This document shows positions 49,657-62,262 of a DNA stretch of 64,000 bases, in pieces. A program made the position numbers and the translations under genes. The notes beneath the pieces are model-generated. The model did not search any database, was not told where the DNA came from, and was given only the letters and a program-made list of their open reading frames with translations. Within the stretch, counting starts at the first letter, position 1, and the number at the start of each line of letters is the position of its first letter. Source of the stretch: Lanius collurio (Eukaryota; Chordata; Aves; Passeriformes; Laniidae); the NCBI GenBank assembly GCA_020086605.1, contig JACBWW010000020.1, forward strand, positions 16,770,776-16,834,775. The letters run 5' to 3'.

Positions 49657-52600
49657 CTGAAAGGAGGGGAACAAGAAACAACAAGTCAAACTGGAAGGGA
49701 TTGAGACAGTACTAATGGGCTATAGATAGTAACTGTTTTTTACCCAGTTGTAGGCAGGCTGTCTATTTCTGGTATTTACAAGCAATACAGCTTGTCCAGT
49801 GAAACTGTCTGCTCACTAATAACTGTAGTTAAATTGCTTCAAGGAGCATAATGACTGGTAGCATTGTATGCTTAATGAATGTGTGCTTTGACACATTTCT
49901 ACCCACATCTTACCTGGTGATTTATTGTGACTGCCACTGGGTTTACTGCAAGGCACCAACTCATGAAGCAGTGGTATCCTCTCCTATAGCACAGATTTGA
50001 GTGATGCCTGTTTCCTCTCAGTTGAAGGTGAGCACCACAGAAGTGCCTGCTGCAGGGAGCTAGACTCCCTGTTCAGAAATGTCTTTTCAGACCAGGCACA
50101 GGCTGTTCTGCACATCAAGCTTAACCTTGAGCAGTCAGACATTACCACTCTGGTTTCTTCCAGTTTTTAATCCTATACAGGTCTGATGAATGAAACCATT
50201 GCTCACTACAACCATGATACACATCCTCCTGGGTACAGGTATCTGTTTTCCTTAATATATAATAAGTGTATACTTTAGGTGCTGTGAAGGCTTCTCTGCA
50301 GGGCAAAGCTATCATCCGGGACTGAGTGTGTACACTCCTGCTGTGAGGAGCTAAGCCAGGGTCAAAATCATAGGACACTGCTCTTACCGAGCCCCAAGCT
50401 TAGCAGTGTCCACAGGGTCAGGATTGCAGGCAGGGATCTGGGGGCAGATTTAATCATACTAGCCTACTTGAAAATGAATTTGCTTCTTCAGCACTAAGTC
50501 AAGGAGAGGAAGCACAAACATCAACAACAGAGTATGTCTGTGTGTCCATTTATTGCAATAGCTATCAAATGTCTTGTGCTGTCCGTCACATGGCTTAAGT
50601 ATGTGGTAATGCTCCATTTCAACTTTTTTTGTTGTTCTTTCTTTCATCTTTTCACTTCAGATACTGAATGGATCCCTTCTGTATTGGTGATAGCCTCCCC
50701 CTCACTTCTCCTCTTCCCTTGTCCTCCCACACAATCTGCAGCAAACTGACACTGATTATCTCTTCCTTCATGAGCCTGAAAAACTCTCTGTAACTTGCAG
50801 ATGCCAAAGGCTGACACTGTCTTACTTATGTTACACGAGAATCAGACTACAGCACAGTATGTGCTCATCTTGTTATCACGCAGCTTAACTCTGAAAAACA
50901 CGAAGGGACACGTTACCAAAGTTTTTTGAGTGTACAAGCCAAACATCAACAATAGCCATTGACAGATAAAAGCAATTTCTTCTTGGAGTCCTACCACTGA
51001 ACCCTCAGGGGATTTGTGGAACTAATAGCAAGCCCAGAGAGAAAAATGAGATCTGCAACCTTTATGTCTCAGAAAAGATGCTGCTGAATACAGTGGGACT
51101 TCTTTCCCTCCAGTATCTCCAAGGGCTTGTTGAGGGGGATAAATGTGAATGTTTGTTCTTTCAGTTTTACAAAGAAGAGGGGAATTGCCCAGATAAGTAA
51201 TGTCCATTTCTTCTCCAGGCAGCTCTCTTCAGGACAGTCCTGTGCAGACCTTCTCCTTATTTCGTATGCTATGCCTGTCTGACACCGTGCCTGTCTTTCA
51301 TGTTTCACCTAGCAGCAGCCAAGTTGGAAGAGCCAGGAGCTCCCATCCTGACCCACTGAAATCCAATGGGAAGTTTGCCCCCAGCAGAAGGCAGAGAAGG
51401 ATGTAGCTAACATCTAAAGGTGCATCTGAAAGAGTTTATCAGTCTGCCTGCCTCAGCCACAACCACATAGATGGTTGTGCATGTTGGGAGAAAGGAGGGG
51501 GAAACATTCTTTCATGCTCTTTCCCCTTTATTACTCTCTTGATTAAAGCAGAAAAAGAGAAGTAACTTCTTCCTTAAAAAATAGGATTGTTCTCACTAGT
51601 TATAGGGAGCTACATGCCACCATCCAAAACCAAATGGTGCATAAGAAACACTGTATTCCTTTGTGCTTCTCCATGAGAAATAAAATTGTCATTCACATTC
51701 AGATGCAGAACTGTTCTGTGGATGGAAACATGTGTCTCTTATTCCACATTTAAATGTCATTTGCCTCAACTCCAAACAGTTGCTGAAGTAATCAGTGCAT
51801 CCTGTCAGTTTTTCTTCAGTTACTTTATTCAATTTTTGTACTTACACATTTCTCCATTTTTCCAAGACCAAGTAATTAGTATAAATGTGCGTGCTTTGTT
51901 TGACTGGAAGGGACTTGGAAGGCCAGTGCTTCCCTGAAGCCTGAACCTCATTGTCTGAACAGCAAAAAAAGGCTCTGTTAAACCCTGGCTCGAGTTAGAT
52001 AAATGCCTGGCTTTTTGAAAAGAGAATAATCCTAAACAGGTGGTGCATATTCACAGCTATAGTGCAGAAATCCAGGTAAATCCAACAAACTTACAAACTT
52101 TTTTTTGTGAGAGACTTGCACAACTGCTCAGTTTCTTCTTTCTCTTCCTCCTCCCGCCTCTCCCCCAAAGTCCTTTCACAGCACATTTGGATAAAAGGCA
52201 AGATGCAGTAAAAGCTTAAAATGCTTTAGGAATCTGCCTCAGAGGGTGACCTGCTGCCAGGGTTAAGCCAAAGCAAAGCAACACCAGATCCCATGTCACC
52301 ACTGTCAAGCCTTAAGTCCCTCTAGAAAGCCAGTTGAAAATCTCCCTGCATAGTTCTCAACCAACTCAGATGTTAACCCTCTGTTTATCTTTCAGGGTGT
52401 CTTAATACATTCTGTGTGTGGATTAACTTGTCCATCAGTGTGTCACAACTCAATTCCCCTCCAAGAGGGAAAATTTAATTTGCTATTTTGAGGAGATTAG
52501 CAGTAGGCTAATAGGAAAGAAACGTGTTATCAGATCAAAACAAACACCACTAAAATGGTGCTCTATCTTACAAAACACTCCTTGAGACTGCCTTGCAGAG

Positions 52601-53628
52601 ACAACTGAAACACTGAAAACACATGTCAAACTGAGGGGCTGTTCTGCCTTTGGTTGGCTCTGTTTTGCTAATGATTTCTCACTAATCACAACTGCATTCC
52701 ATAGGAATTGAAAACAAGATGTTTACAAGCCACCCTGGAAACTAGAGTTATGTTTAACATGCAGCTAGTTACACAGCACTTCAGAGTATTTTTGCATTAC
52801 TCTGTGTATCTGCAGTACTCAACAGACATCTGATTTGTCCTCCACAATTAATGACAATTTTTGACATCTCAGGTACCACCAGAGCTCACCTATCCTCCTC
52901 CTCTCCCTCGTCCATTCAGATGACAGCTACTGTAGTCAAGTTCTGCTGCCAAAGAGTGGATGAGGCAAAGACCAGCCACATGGACATTGCTGAAGCTTCA
53001 CTGTAGGAACCATTTTCCTTCCAGGAGTCCAACAGCACAATCAAAGTATGCAGAGACTTGGGGCTTTCTCCACATCACCTGCGTCAGGCTACTTAAGATC
53101 TAGTGGTCAGGTATCTATCAGAGACACTTGGCCAGACACAGGAAAAGTACAGCTGTATCCAGGTTAATTTATTTTGCTCCTCACCATTGCTAGTTGGCAT
53201 GCCTGTAGGATTACCTCTGATAAGTCACTAGGTGGTACCCAGACTCCTGAGTATCCCTGCACTAATGTCCCATAGTGGACTGCCAGGGAGCCTGTAAGCT
53301 TTTCGGACAGCAAATGTTTCTGCTTATAAAGAATACAAAGACACTAATCTTTTGAGATATGATGAAAGCTACTTCAAATTAATGCCAGTCTGTTCTGAAC
53401 TCTCCAACCTGAGTTTGAACTTTTGTTGCTGACTACAACATCTGAAAAAACAGACCCTTGGTGCCTGAATACTTGTTGCCTACAGATGTTTCACACAAAA
53501 CCCTAATATAATTTCTGCCTGGCTGTAGCTTTCTGTAGGTTTGGTACCAGTGCTATAGGGAACACTATTTGATGAATTTTCTTAGTTTTTGTTTGGATAG
53601 GAACTGTATGTTTAGAGCCGTTTTTTAC
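49657..53628 (-). other. SCFD2: SCFD2 last intron
   Basis: Intron between the last two coding exons: donor gtaaaa and acceptor tttcag on the minus strand. No nested gene or clear repeat recognised. Confidence 0.75.
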
Positions 53629-53748
53629 CTGGGTACCAGGTTTGCGTGTTGCTACCAAATCCTTCACCATTTTCACCTCAGAGACTGACACTCCACCAAC
53701 CATAAAGATGATCAGAAGAGGATGATCACCAGGGTGAGGGCGATTCAC
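53629..53748 (-). CDS. SCFD2: SCFD2, penultimate coding exon
   Basis: The exon is 120 nt, 40 codons, phase 0 at both ends. The acceptor is ttttacag and the donor is gtaaaa on the minus strand. It encodes VNRPHPGDHPLLI, then VGGVSVSEVKMVKDL and KPGTQ, closely matching the human segment with VGGVTVSEVKMVKDL. This lies in the C-terminal part of the Sec1-like domain. The longer open frame that covers it (53503-53787) runs into both introns and should not be read as a protein. Confidence 0.93.
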
Positions 53749-55224
53749 CTGTAAAATGAAGGAGAGCATTATTTGTACTTGCTTCATCCAGGTCCAAGTC
53801 TATGGATTATCAGTGATCAGCTCCCTGAGTAGCTAGAGGAAGACCAAAGGCAAAGCTCAGAAAGAAATATTCAAGGAATGCTGTAGCAGCTGAGAAGGAA
53901 ATCAATGGGGATGATGCCCAGTTAGAACTAATTGACTGTTTCCAGGGAAATAAAGTCTCCATGGATTCCACTGAAACCTATGGGAGTTTCTGCTGAAGTC
54001 TCAGGGTTTCTCCCTCCATTCCTTCTTCCCTTTCCCAGAGTGGGAGGAGAGTACTTGGGTGGATGTTTACTTTGGATAGACATGCACAGGAGACTTTAAG
54101 GAATGAGGGGTAAATTACTACCCAGTAGAAGCAAGGAGTCCAGCCTAAACATGCTAGAATCCCTGCCTGAGGTCACTGTGGAAAAGAATTTTATGCAATG
54201 TGTTTTCACCAATGCAGTGAATAATCTTTTACAGTTCATCCAATAAAAATAAATCAGGTCCATTATAGCATAACATCAGTTTCTAGCTTGTTTCAATTCA
54301 GAGTTTTCAGTGCTTCTATGACTGCCTTGTAACTAATATAGAGAAACTTTATCTCCAAGAAAATACTTGTTTCATGTTTCTCCAATTTTCTTTAAAATGG
54401 CACAAACATCCCACTTCAGTTAAGACTTTATAAAACTGCATTATAATTTTAAATGTGAAGGTGATGCTTTACATCGGTTTCCTCTTAGCCACTTCTAGAA
54501 GTCTGATGAAACTTTGCTGCTTCCTAGCAAACTGTTTCCTTCTTGAGAAAACACACTCCCCTGGAACTACGGTGAACCAGTCTTTGGGGAGATGTCAACA
54601 GAGCCCGTGCCATTGCTCTTGTCACATCACCATGAAGCATGAAACACTCCAAATGCTTGGCTCTGAAAAGTGACAAAACAGTTTAATTCCTTTTTAGACT
54701 CTCCACCTCCTTTCCTTGCATGAGCGTAGGCTTTTAGCAGCATTCACTCGACAGAATGAAAGTGATGTCAACCATGTTTGGGCAGAGCAGGGTTCTTTTG
54801 CTTTCCCCACCCCAGCAGATTTCTTTGATCTTTGTGGCTCCAGCTCCTGGAGGAACAGCTCTTCTTCTTTTCCTTATTGTGGCTTTACTATATTTAGTCT
54901 TTTGGCACTTTTTCATCCTGAAGGTCTGTCAGGCTTTCTGCCTGGTCACCTTCAGCAAGGACTCTCCCTTTTGAAGCCAGCACAGGGAGATGGCATGTTC
55001 TCTCTCCAGGCTAGCTGGCTTTGATTACATGGGGCTCCCTATTCAATGCTGCTCCCCAGGCAAGGAGCTCTTGAATTCCTGAGAGTCTGAAATTAGTACA
55101 AAAGCCTTAGAGAGATGTATTAGTGAGCTGAGTATTTGCATACTGGGTATTTATTCTCTAACTCACTCCCACTTTGCTGGCCATCTTCATCTAGCTGATG
55201 GCACAGATAGCATATACATTACAA

Positions 55225-55402
55225 TTCCAGGGTGCTGGAACAGGCTTGCCAGGAAAGTGGTCACAGCACCATGCCTGCCTGGATAATATTCTTGGGCACA
55301 TGGTGTGATACTTGGGAATAGTGCTGTGCAGGGCCAGGAGCTGGACTTGATGATCCTTGTGGGCTCCTTCCAACTCAGAACATTCTGTGATTCTATGATT
55401 CT
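55225..55402 (+). repeat. CR1 LINE 3' end fragment
   Basis: This is a well-preserved CR1 tail, with 'gctggaacaggcttgccag', 'gtgcagggccaggagctgga', 'cttgatgatccttgtgggct' and 'ccttccaactcag', ending in 'tctgtgattctatgattct'. It is inserted antisense to SCFD2 in an intron. Confidence 0.92.
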
Positions 55403-57352
55403 TAATATCTTTCCTAGCAAAAACAAACTCATGATAAACATGCATGCAGAACATTGGGCACACTGAAAGGACACCCAGTATAGGAATCAGAAAACACAAG
55501 CTTTCAGGGTAACACTAAAGAGAAAATGTCTTGACAAATAATTTCCTTCAGTCAAAATAAACCTAGATCCAAACACATGGTGCTTATATAAAACTTACTA
55601 TTTTTCAGAAGACAAAAGTTCAAACCACAAATTCCAGAAATGTGTATTAAAAATACTATTAGGCATGCAAACTCTAAATTAAATTAAAACAGAAATGAAA
55701 AAGGCCTTGGAATCTGTAATTTTGTTATGCTATGTGTAAGTATTTTGAAGGAGGACAATACTTTGGGTACAAAATATTTGGCTGTGTTAAGAATGCAAGT
55801 TTCTGCCAATTTTTTTTTTTTGGTTTTTCGATAATACAACCACCCAAGACTCTCTCTTTTGAAGGAACTGGCTGTGTGTAGCTAAACACAAGTCATTTCA
55901 GTGATAGAGAAGAAGAACTGAAATAGATTGCAACAAAAGCAACGTGTATCTTCTGGGATCCTTCCCCAGTTAGGTTAATTTGGGACATTTCCACAGCCTC
56001 TGAATTTACTGTGAAATTTGAATTTTGCAAAAATCCCTGAGTGAAATTCACTTTCAATTAAAAATGCCAAACTTTAAAAAAAATTGAAGAGCTGCCTCAG
56101 GCAATCTGAATTATTAACCCAAAACCATTATGTTGAAGTGAAAGAGCCCAGAGGAAGGGGAGATGGTGCCCTAAGCCAGCAGAGTGTCCCAGCAGGACAG
56201 CAGGGCCTTCTCTCCAGCTCTGAGCTCACCCTACAGGGTACTCTGGGATGTTGATGGTCAGAGAGCTCTTTGCCAGTGCACGCGTCTGCGTGGAGGAGAG
56301 AGACAGTAGGTGGGAAAACAGGGTGGAAGTGGTCAATAAAACTCTAAAACTGAAACAGGAAGACATGAGAGGACAGATATATATTCTCATGGCTCATGGC
56401 AGCTCACAAAACAGAGTTTTTTTCTCTGAGGAAAGTCAGCAAAAACAATTGTTACTGTTCTGTAACTCACCCAACAAGCACAGCAGCACTGATGATTCTG
56501 GTATTGGTGACCAACTAAAAACCAATAAATTTAGCTGAATAACTGGAAAAAGGAAAACACGTCACTCACCAGAAACTAGGCTGCAGGGCACTTGTTATCA
56601 ATGATAGCAAGCTCAGATCATCATAAAACATGTGTGGTCTAGAGCAGCAGCCAAAAGAGGAGTCCTTGAGGCAGAGGGGCTTTTTCCCTTCACCATCCCT
56701 TAGCTTCAAAACAAACACACCTGCCAGACAAACAACTTCTGGATGTGAGCTATCTTTAAAAGTCTGTCCTGAGTTAACACACCTGAGGCAATCACCAGAG
56801 TATTATTACGTGAGTTGGCATTTATATTCAGACGTTGAGAAAGAAACAAAAATAAGGAAGCTCACAAAATAATTCCCGTGCTGATGGTGTGATAGTGTCA
56901 GAAATATAGGCTGGTCAGAATCTCATTCACACAACAATTTAGCACATGCCAGCAAGCCAGGCTACAAACCACGGGAGCAAGCATGGACACATATCTGTGA
57001 GGTATGTGATGATGGCTATGAAATATTTGTCCTACACAAAGTGAACTTGCTCATCTCTTAAATATTCTTTATAGAAGGATATTTGTTTTACCGGGAAAGA
57101 TCCACTTGCAGGTACATATTGCCATAATATACTTATGCCTCTCTCTTGCACTGGATTTTAGGCATACTTGACTTTGTGCTTAATACTAGCTTTCTTTGAA
57201 ATAACAGAAAAATAACATTGTTATTCTGTTAGTGAGTTCTACAGTAGTACCAACACGACAGTCAAAACTATTTTTATCACCTGACTTTAAATGCAGGTCT
57301 AGCAGGAATTTGCACAAAAGACAAAAAAACATTTTTTTTTCTTTTCTATTAC

Positions 57353-57620
57353 CACAGAATCACAGAATCAAGTTAGAAGGAGTCTTTGTAGCTCCTCTAG
57401 TTCACCTCCCTGCCCAAAGCAGGGCTAACTTCAAAATTGTATCAGGTTGCTCAGGGCTCTGTTCGGCCAACCTTTAAATATCTCAGAGACTGAGAATTCT
57501 CTGGACTTAACCACTCTTACAGTTAGTATTTTTTCCTTATACTCAACTGAAATTTCCCTTGCTGCAATTTGTGTGCGCTGCCTCACACAATTTGTTGATG
57601 TCTCTTCCATGCTGAGGGGT
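57353..57620 (-). repeat. CR1 LINE 3' portion, minus orientation
   Basis: Read on the plus strand this is the reverse complement of a CR1 3' region. It has 'cacagaatcacagaatca', 'tcacctccctgcccaaagca', 'caggttgctcagggctctgt', 'aatatctcagagactgagaa' and 'cttaaccactcttacagtta'. It lies in the same orientation as SCFD2. The overlapping short open frames are repeat-derived. Confidence 0.88.
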
Positions 57621-58019
57621 GACAGTGGTAAAATGGAAGGAAAAACCCTGGGCACAGTACTGAAATGTACTGTACTCATAAGCATGTATTGATGTGGTTT
57701 GATGTAAATCTGGGGCTGTTTTCAACAGAGAATTCAGGATATGCAGTAAGACAAGGCTGAATGTACAACATGCTGGCTACTCCACACTTCAACTCTGTAA
57801 ATATTTAGTGGACACTTAGCATGGGCTAATTTGTAAAGCAAAGTAAATTCTTGTAGAATGACTGTCTTAAAACAGTCATCCGCAAAGAAATTTCTAACTA
57901 ATGGGCTTCCTTCCTCCCCAGTACAAGTTGAACAATATCTAATTATAGAAAAGGTATTGAATATGGAGCTCCTTCTTCATGCTGTGTGAAATCAGATTAT
58001 TCATACTTCTATCTGAAGG

Positions 58020-58200
58020 CTGCTGAGTGTCTTTGAAGTCCTTTGATGAGATGCCATGTGGAAAGCCTTTTGGAAATCTAGGTAGGTAATATGAACAGAC
58101 ACTCACTTATCAGTTTATTTGTTGGGTGCCTCTGAAGAGCTCTAAAAGCTATGTGAGTTAGCACTTCCTTTAGCAAAGCCACATTGCCTCTTCCCAAATA
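58020..58200 (-). repeat. Decayed CR1-type reverse transcriptase fragment
   Basis: On the minus strand the sequence at about 58050-58090 reads TYLDFQKAF, the conserved block around the first catalytic aspartate of non-LTR reverse transcriptases. Flanking sequence also follows a CR1/L3-type pattern ('ggaaatctaggtaggtaata', 'cttcctttagcaaagccaca' on the plus strand). It is too short and broken to be functional. It could be the 5' continuation of the CR1 copy at 57353 or an independent older insertion. Confidence 0.7.
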
Positions 58201-58462
58201 CATAATTTTATTTTGGTGTCCACCATCACCCCTACTTAGATGTTCAGTCTGCTCCATTCCTCTTGTTTTGTTCAGCAGGTGCTACATGTCCACACTGTAC
58301 CTACAATGTAATGCCTCAAGCTATTCCCAGTCCCTCTTCAAGAATTTAACTCTACTAACCTCCCCTCAAGTTCTGCTGAACAGCATAATAAAATCAGCTA
58401 CTGCTGCATGATGCTCTGACCTCAGGAAAATCTTATAGATGAGCTTGTGAAGGCTGGTTTAC

Positions 58463-58597
58463 CTTCATGAACATACTGAATCCAGTTTTAAGGAGATCAG
58501 TGAGGCCTGATGACATATGCTCAATATCAACAGGATCGGGCCGATCAGGGTTACAGATCTCTTCCACTACCTGTTTCAGCAGAGGTTTGTAAGAAGC
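58463..58597 (-). CDS. SCFD2: SCFD2, third-from-last coding exon
   Basis: The exon is 135 nt, 45 codons, phase 0 at both ends. The acceptor is tgttcag and the donor is gtaaac on the minus strand. It encodes ASYKPLLKQVVEEI, then RPDPVDIEHMSSGLTDLLKT and GFSMFMK, nearly identical to human SCFD2 over the same exon. It joins the upstream exon at Gln-Ala (THQ|ASY), as in human. Confidence 0.95.
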
Positions 58598-61500
58598 CTG
58601 AACAAAGAGAACAACACATTGTGAGTAAACCTGTTTAGACTTAGTGCAACCACAATTCTAAGCATTTTATTTCTATTAAAGGTTACAGAAATAATTATCC
58701 CAGAAATGAAAGCATTCAGAGAGTTTGTGACCTTGACTGCAGATGGCATGCACCAGCACAACATCAAACCAAAAAGACTGGAAGAGAGCCACACATTTAC
58801 TCTGTCCCATGTGTATTGTATCAGTTATGAGAGACAAGGAAGAAGGGGGGACTTTTACTTTCTATGGAATCTTTTTGGAGGTAATACAGAAATGGATAAC
58901 CATATGGATGAGACTCTGTCACCCATGGTGCACCCAGATATCATTCCCTTTATAATGATTTCACAAACATCTAAACAGGGTTTTGGTTTTTTTTTTAATT
59001 GACCACTCTTGCCTTCTTCCAAGTGTCATGTCCTCACTAAAGTCTGGATATCTGCAGGACAGGGAAGAGGCCAAGCTTCCTGTTTGTCTCTCATGGGAGA
59101 GCAGAACCAACAAGTCCCTACTAGTCCTTTAGCTTCCATGGCTTTGGCACTCCACAGTGCTTCCACCTGTGGAAGATTTCCAAAAAACAGGCCAAACAAC
59201 CCCACTGTTACTATGAATGTCAGAGCTTCAGAGAAGTTAGGGGCTAGTGGAAGTGGAAAATGTAAAGGTACAAAAGGTCAACATGCTGGAAGGTCTACTC
59301 CCAAAAGATCAACCTTGTATCCTCTTCAGGATCCACAAACTCAGGCTGAATATGAAGTAGTAGCCTAATAATTTCCACATTTCAATACCAAAGTTTAAAC
59401 CATTCTGACATCTTGAGAAAATTTTTAAGATAAAAATCTAGGGACCAATGAAAAGATCTTTAAAGAAAATTCAAGCTTACTTGGTTTACAGATGGAGCTT
59501 TGTTTTTAACTTTGCCCAAACTGCAACAGAACCACGGCCATTTCAATAAGTGCAACCATCTTAGAAAATGAGCAGCTTTAAAATTAGCACATTTATTTGG
59601 CTTTGGGACTACCCCAGGCATATATCACCCCTCAGGGGTGATTTCTTAGGGGAATCAAGTGTAACATCATTAATTTTGTAAAGATGATATCTACAAGAGA
59701 CATCTTGCAAGGTAATAGTAAAAATGGATGGAAAATAAAACACAAGCCACTTGGCTTGAAACTAAAATTTTCTGGAGTCATTAAAGAAATGTTTTTCATC
59801 CAACACTTTAGAGTGAGAAACAAAGCTTACAGTTTTTTAATACAATCCTGTCAACAAAGATTTATACAACTCATCTAGTTCTTCTCACAACATGTGCATA
59901 ATTTTTAGTTGAGCCAACAAAGCAAATTACAGCAGACATGAGCTGCAGGATCTTTTAGAACATGTCAAGATTTCTGTCAAATCTAGGCACGCAATAAACA
60001 ACTGTTTGAAAATACACATGCAGGCATGAAGCCCTGTTTATAAAAATCTGTTTAATATCTTCATAGATGAGGAACAGAAAAACATTAGGAATGAAATATT
60101 TTTGGAGCAGAGATCAAATCACAGTTTAACAGTAAGGCTTACTCCACAAAATTAAAGGAAAAATATAATCTGACTTCAGACAAAACTATGTACTCAAAAG
60201 ACGTCAAAAATGTACTATGATTTTGCATGTTTGAATTTTCATCACCAAAACTCAGTGCCCTTCAGAACAACCCAGTCAGACTATGCAGATACTAAAATAT
60301 AGATAGTATGATCACCTACCTTTTTTAACTATAATGGTTTCAAATATTTTTTTAAAATCTTATATGATTTGAAATTAATCTACTCTGTTTTTAGGGTTGG
60401 GTTGGTTTTTTTTTTTTACAACCCCCAACAGCTGCATTGGTTTCTATCTCACATAATGAAACTTGTATGAACTTTAAATTTTGGCAGGCATAAATTGTGT
60501 TTAAAATAGCTGTTAAAACCCTCAACAGCTATGGGACACACCCTAGACAAGATTATAAAGGGCAGAATACAGAGAGAATGAGAAAAGGCGAGCGAGGGAT
60601 GGAAGAAGAAATGAAGGAAGGGAAGGAGGTAGGGAGAAATATACCTAGATCAAAATGAAAGTAGTTTCAATAACAGGCAACATTCTGTTCTTGCATGGTC
60701 ACTACATGAACTACTTTGATAACCTGATGAAAACATCTATCATTTTATGTGAGACATACAAACTACAATGCTACAAAAAGTCTTAAGAGGCTATCCAATC
60801 CCCAGTTACTTATCCATAGAAACCTTTTTATGAGTCTTAAGAAGAAATGGAGGCTTCCTAGCTTTTAACAGATAAAGTGAAAAACAACCTATGGGCTAAA
60901 CCCATTCCCATAGCACTAAGCAGGTTTGGGGATAGGTACGGTCACAGCATGGGCACCAATTCTTCTGAGGAGCTAAACTGATTGCACACAACACCTGCCA
61001 GTCAAAAGAGAGGCCCATTTCTAGAGAGCTGTAAGTATCATGGACAATCACATACTGCCTGCTTATTTCTATCATTATAAATCTCCTGGACTTCTCTCAG
61101 AAGAAAGTTTGTCCTACTCAAGCAACTACACCCATTGCATGGCTAGATTAAGGGGCTGCAAGGTGTTAATATATCCCTTGCTGTGTTCCAGCACTTATCC
61201 CTAAGCAAGCAAAGTGGATTACATCCAAAGAACATAGTGATGTTAATTACACTTCCAGGAAACTTTTGTCATCTCATGGCCTCTGCACCGAACTGTATTA
61301 AATTTTTAACAACTTTCTCCATTTTGAACATCAGACTGGTCCAAACTGCTAGAAGACTTCAGAAACAGGTTTCCTTCACCTTAGATTTCCAGTGACATTT
61401 TGCAACACTCATGACTTATGTTCTTACAAAACAATGCTTAATTTCAACTACTTTGCTTGTCTACAGCACTGTTAGGAATTTGGAAAGATTTTTTCTGGTT

Positions 61501-62116
61501 CAAGGCTAGAATCATGTTTTATGATCTCTCTCTAAATCACTGCTTTCTGTTGTAAAACTCTATTTCTAACTGGAAAAGGTAAAATCCTTCAGGGGAGGCA
61601 GAGAGAAGGAAAACCACTCTTTATTAGTCGTGATGACCTCAAGTAGTTTCACAGATCAAGTGTTCCTATTTTAGAAACAGAAGCTGCATTTGTCACCTAT
61701 TTACAAACAGGTTTGTCTCTCACACTTAGAGGGATGGGAGAGAAAATACAACAAGAATGTAGTTGCTGTATGGATGCAGACATCCTGCTTCACTCTGCCT
61801 TGAGTGGTCTTAGTTGAGAGCCACCTCTACCTATCCCTGCCTTTCACAGGCATTTACATCATTCCACAGTACTGCAGAGCAAGGCACAAATTTCTTCCTC
61901 AGACAATTCTTTGTTGACACTGACATGCATATGCCTGAGTTTTGGCAAAGGATTTGAGGAAGTTCTTCATGATTAGGTCAATTATAAAATCTTTACTTAT
62001 GTATCTTCTACGTGGGCAGAACGTGTATAGGATTAGCACATCAACAAAATTAGTACTGTAATTTTGACAGCATGCTAGAGAAATAACAAAGATGGGCAAA
62101 AGAAAGCTACACTTGC
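58598..62116 (-). other. SCFD2: SCFD2 intron with GC-AG splice pair
   Basis: The minus-strand donor reads CAG|GCAAGT and the acceptor reads TTCAG|GC. The intron contains an AG-rich polypurine tract at about 60570-60640 and no recognised gene. Confidence 0.8.
60570..60640 (+). repeat. Polypurine (AG-rich) tract
   Basis: About 70 bases are almost all purine on the plus strand, with irregular GA/GGAA units. It is probably low-complexity drift within the SCFD2 intron. Confidence 0.75.
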
Positions 62117-62262
62117 CTGGTGGGTGTTGCTGCCTGGATTGTGTATGGAATTAAACTGTTTCATGTGCATTCGGACTCTGGCAATATCCCTGAGGGACCG
62201 AAAGATACCGTCCACTGCATCTGTGGCTTTCTGAGATGGCAGGTTCAAGGACGAGTCACAGC
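62117..62262 (-). CDS. SCFD2: SCFD2, fourth-from-last coding exon
   Basis: The exon is 146 nt. The acceptor is ttctttag and the donor is a GC site (GCAAGT) on the minus strand. It starts with two bases completing a split codon, then encodes CDSSLNLPSQKATDAVDGIF, RSLRDIARVRMHMKQFNSIH and NPGSNTHQ. This aligns with human SCFD2 around DSSINL..., SLRDIA... and ...HTHQ. It is more diverged than the two exons downstream. The preceding exons (N-terminal and central Sec1-like region) are not in the window and should lie to the right. Confidence 0.92.

Larger units (their letters stand above)
53749..58462 (-). other. SCFD2: SCFD2 intron with CR1 debris
   Basis: The donor is gtaaac at the right end and the acceptor is acag at the left end on the minus strand. 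The intron contains three LINE fragments listed separately. No nested gene was recognised. Confidence 0.75.

Noticed and set aside
51890..51957. Possible CR1 fragment ('ggaagggacttggaaggcc')
   Set aside because: The match is short, and the expected neighbouring CR1 blocks are missing.
53503..53787. 94-aa minus-strand protein
   Set aside because: Only the middle 40 codons are SCFD2 exon; the rest is intron read-through.
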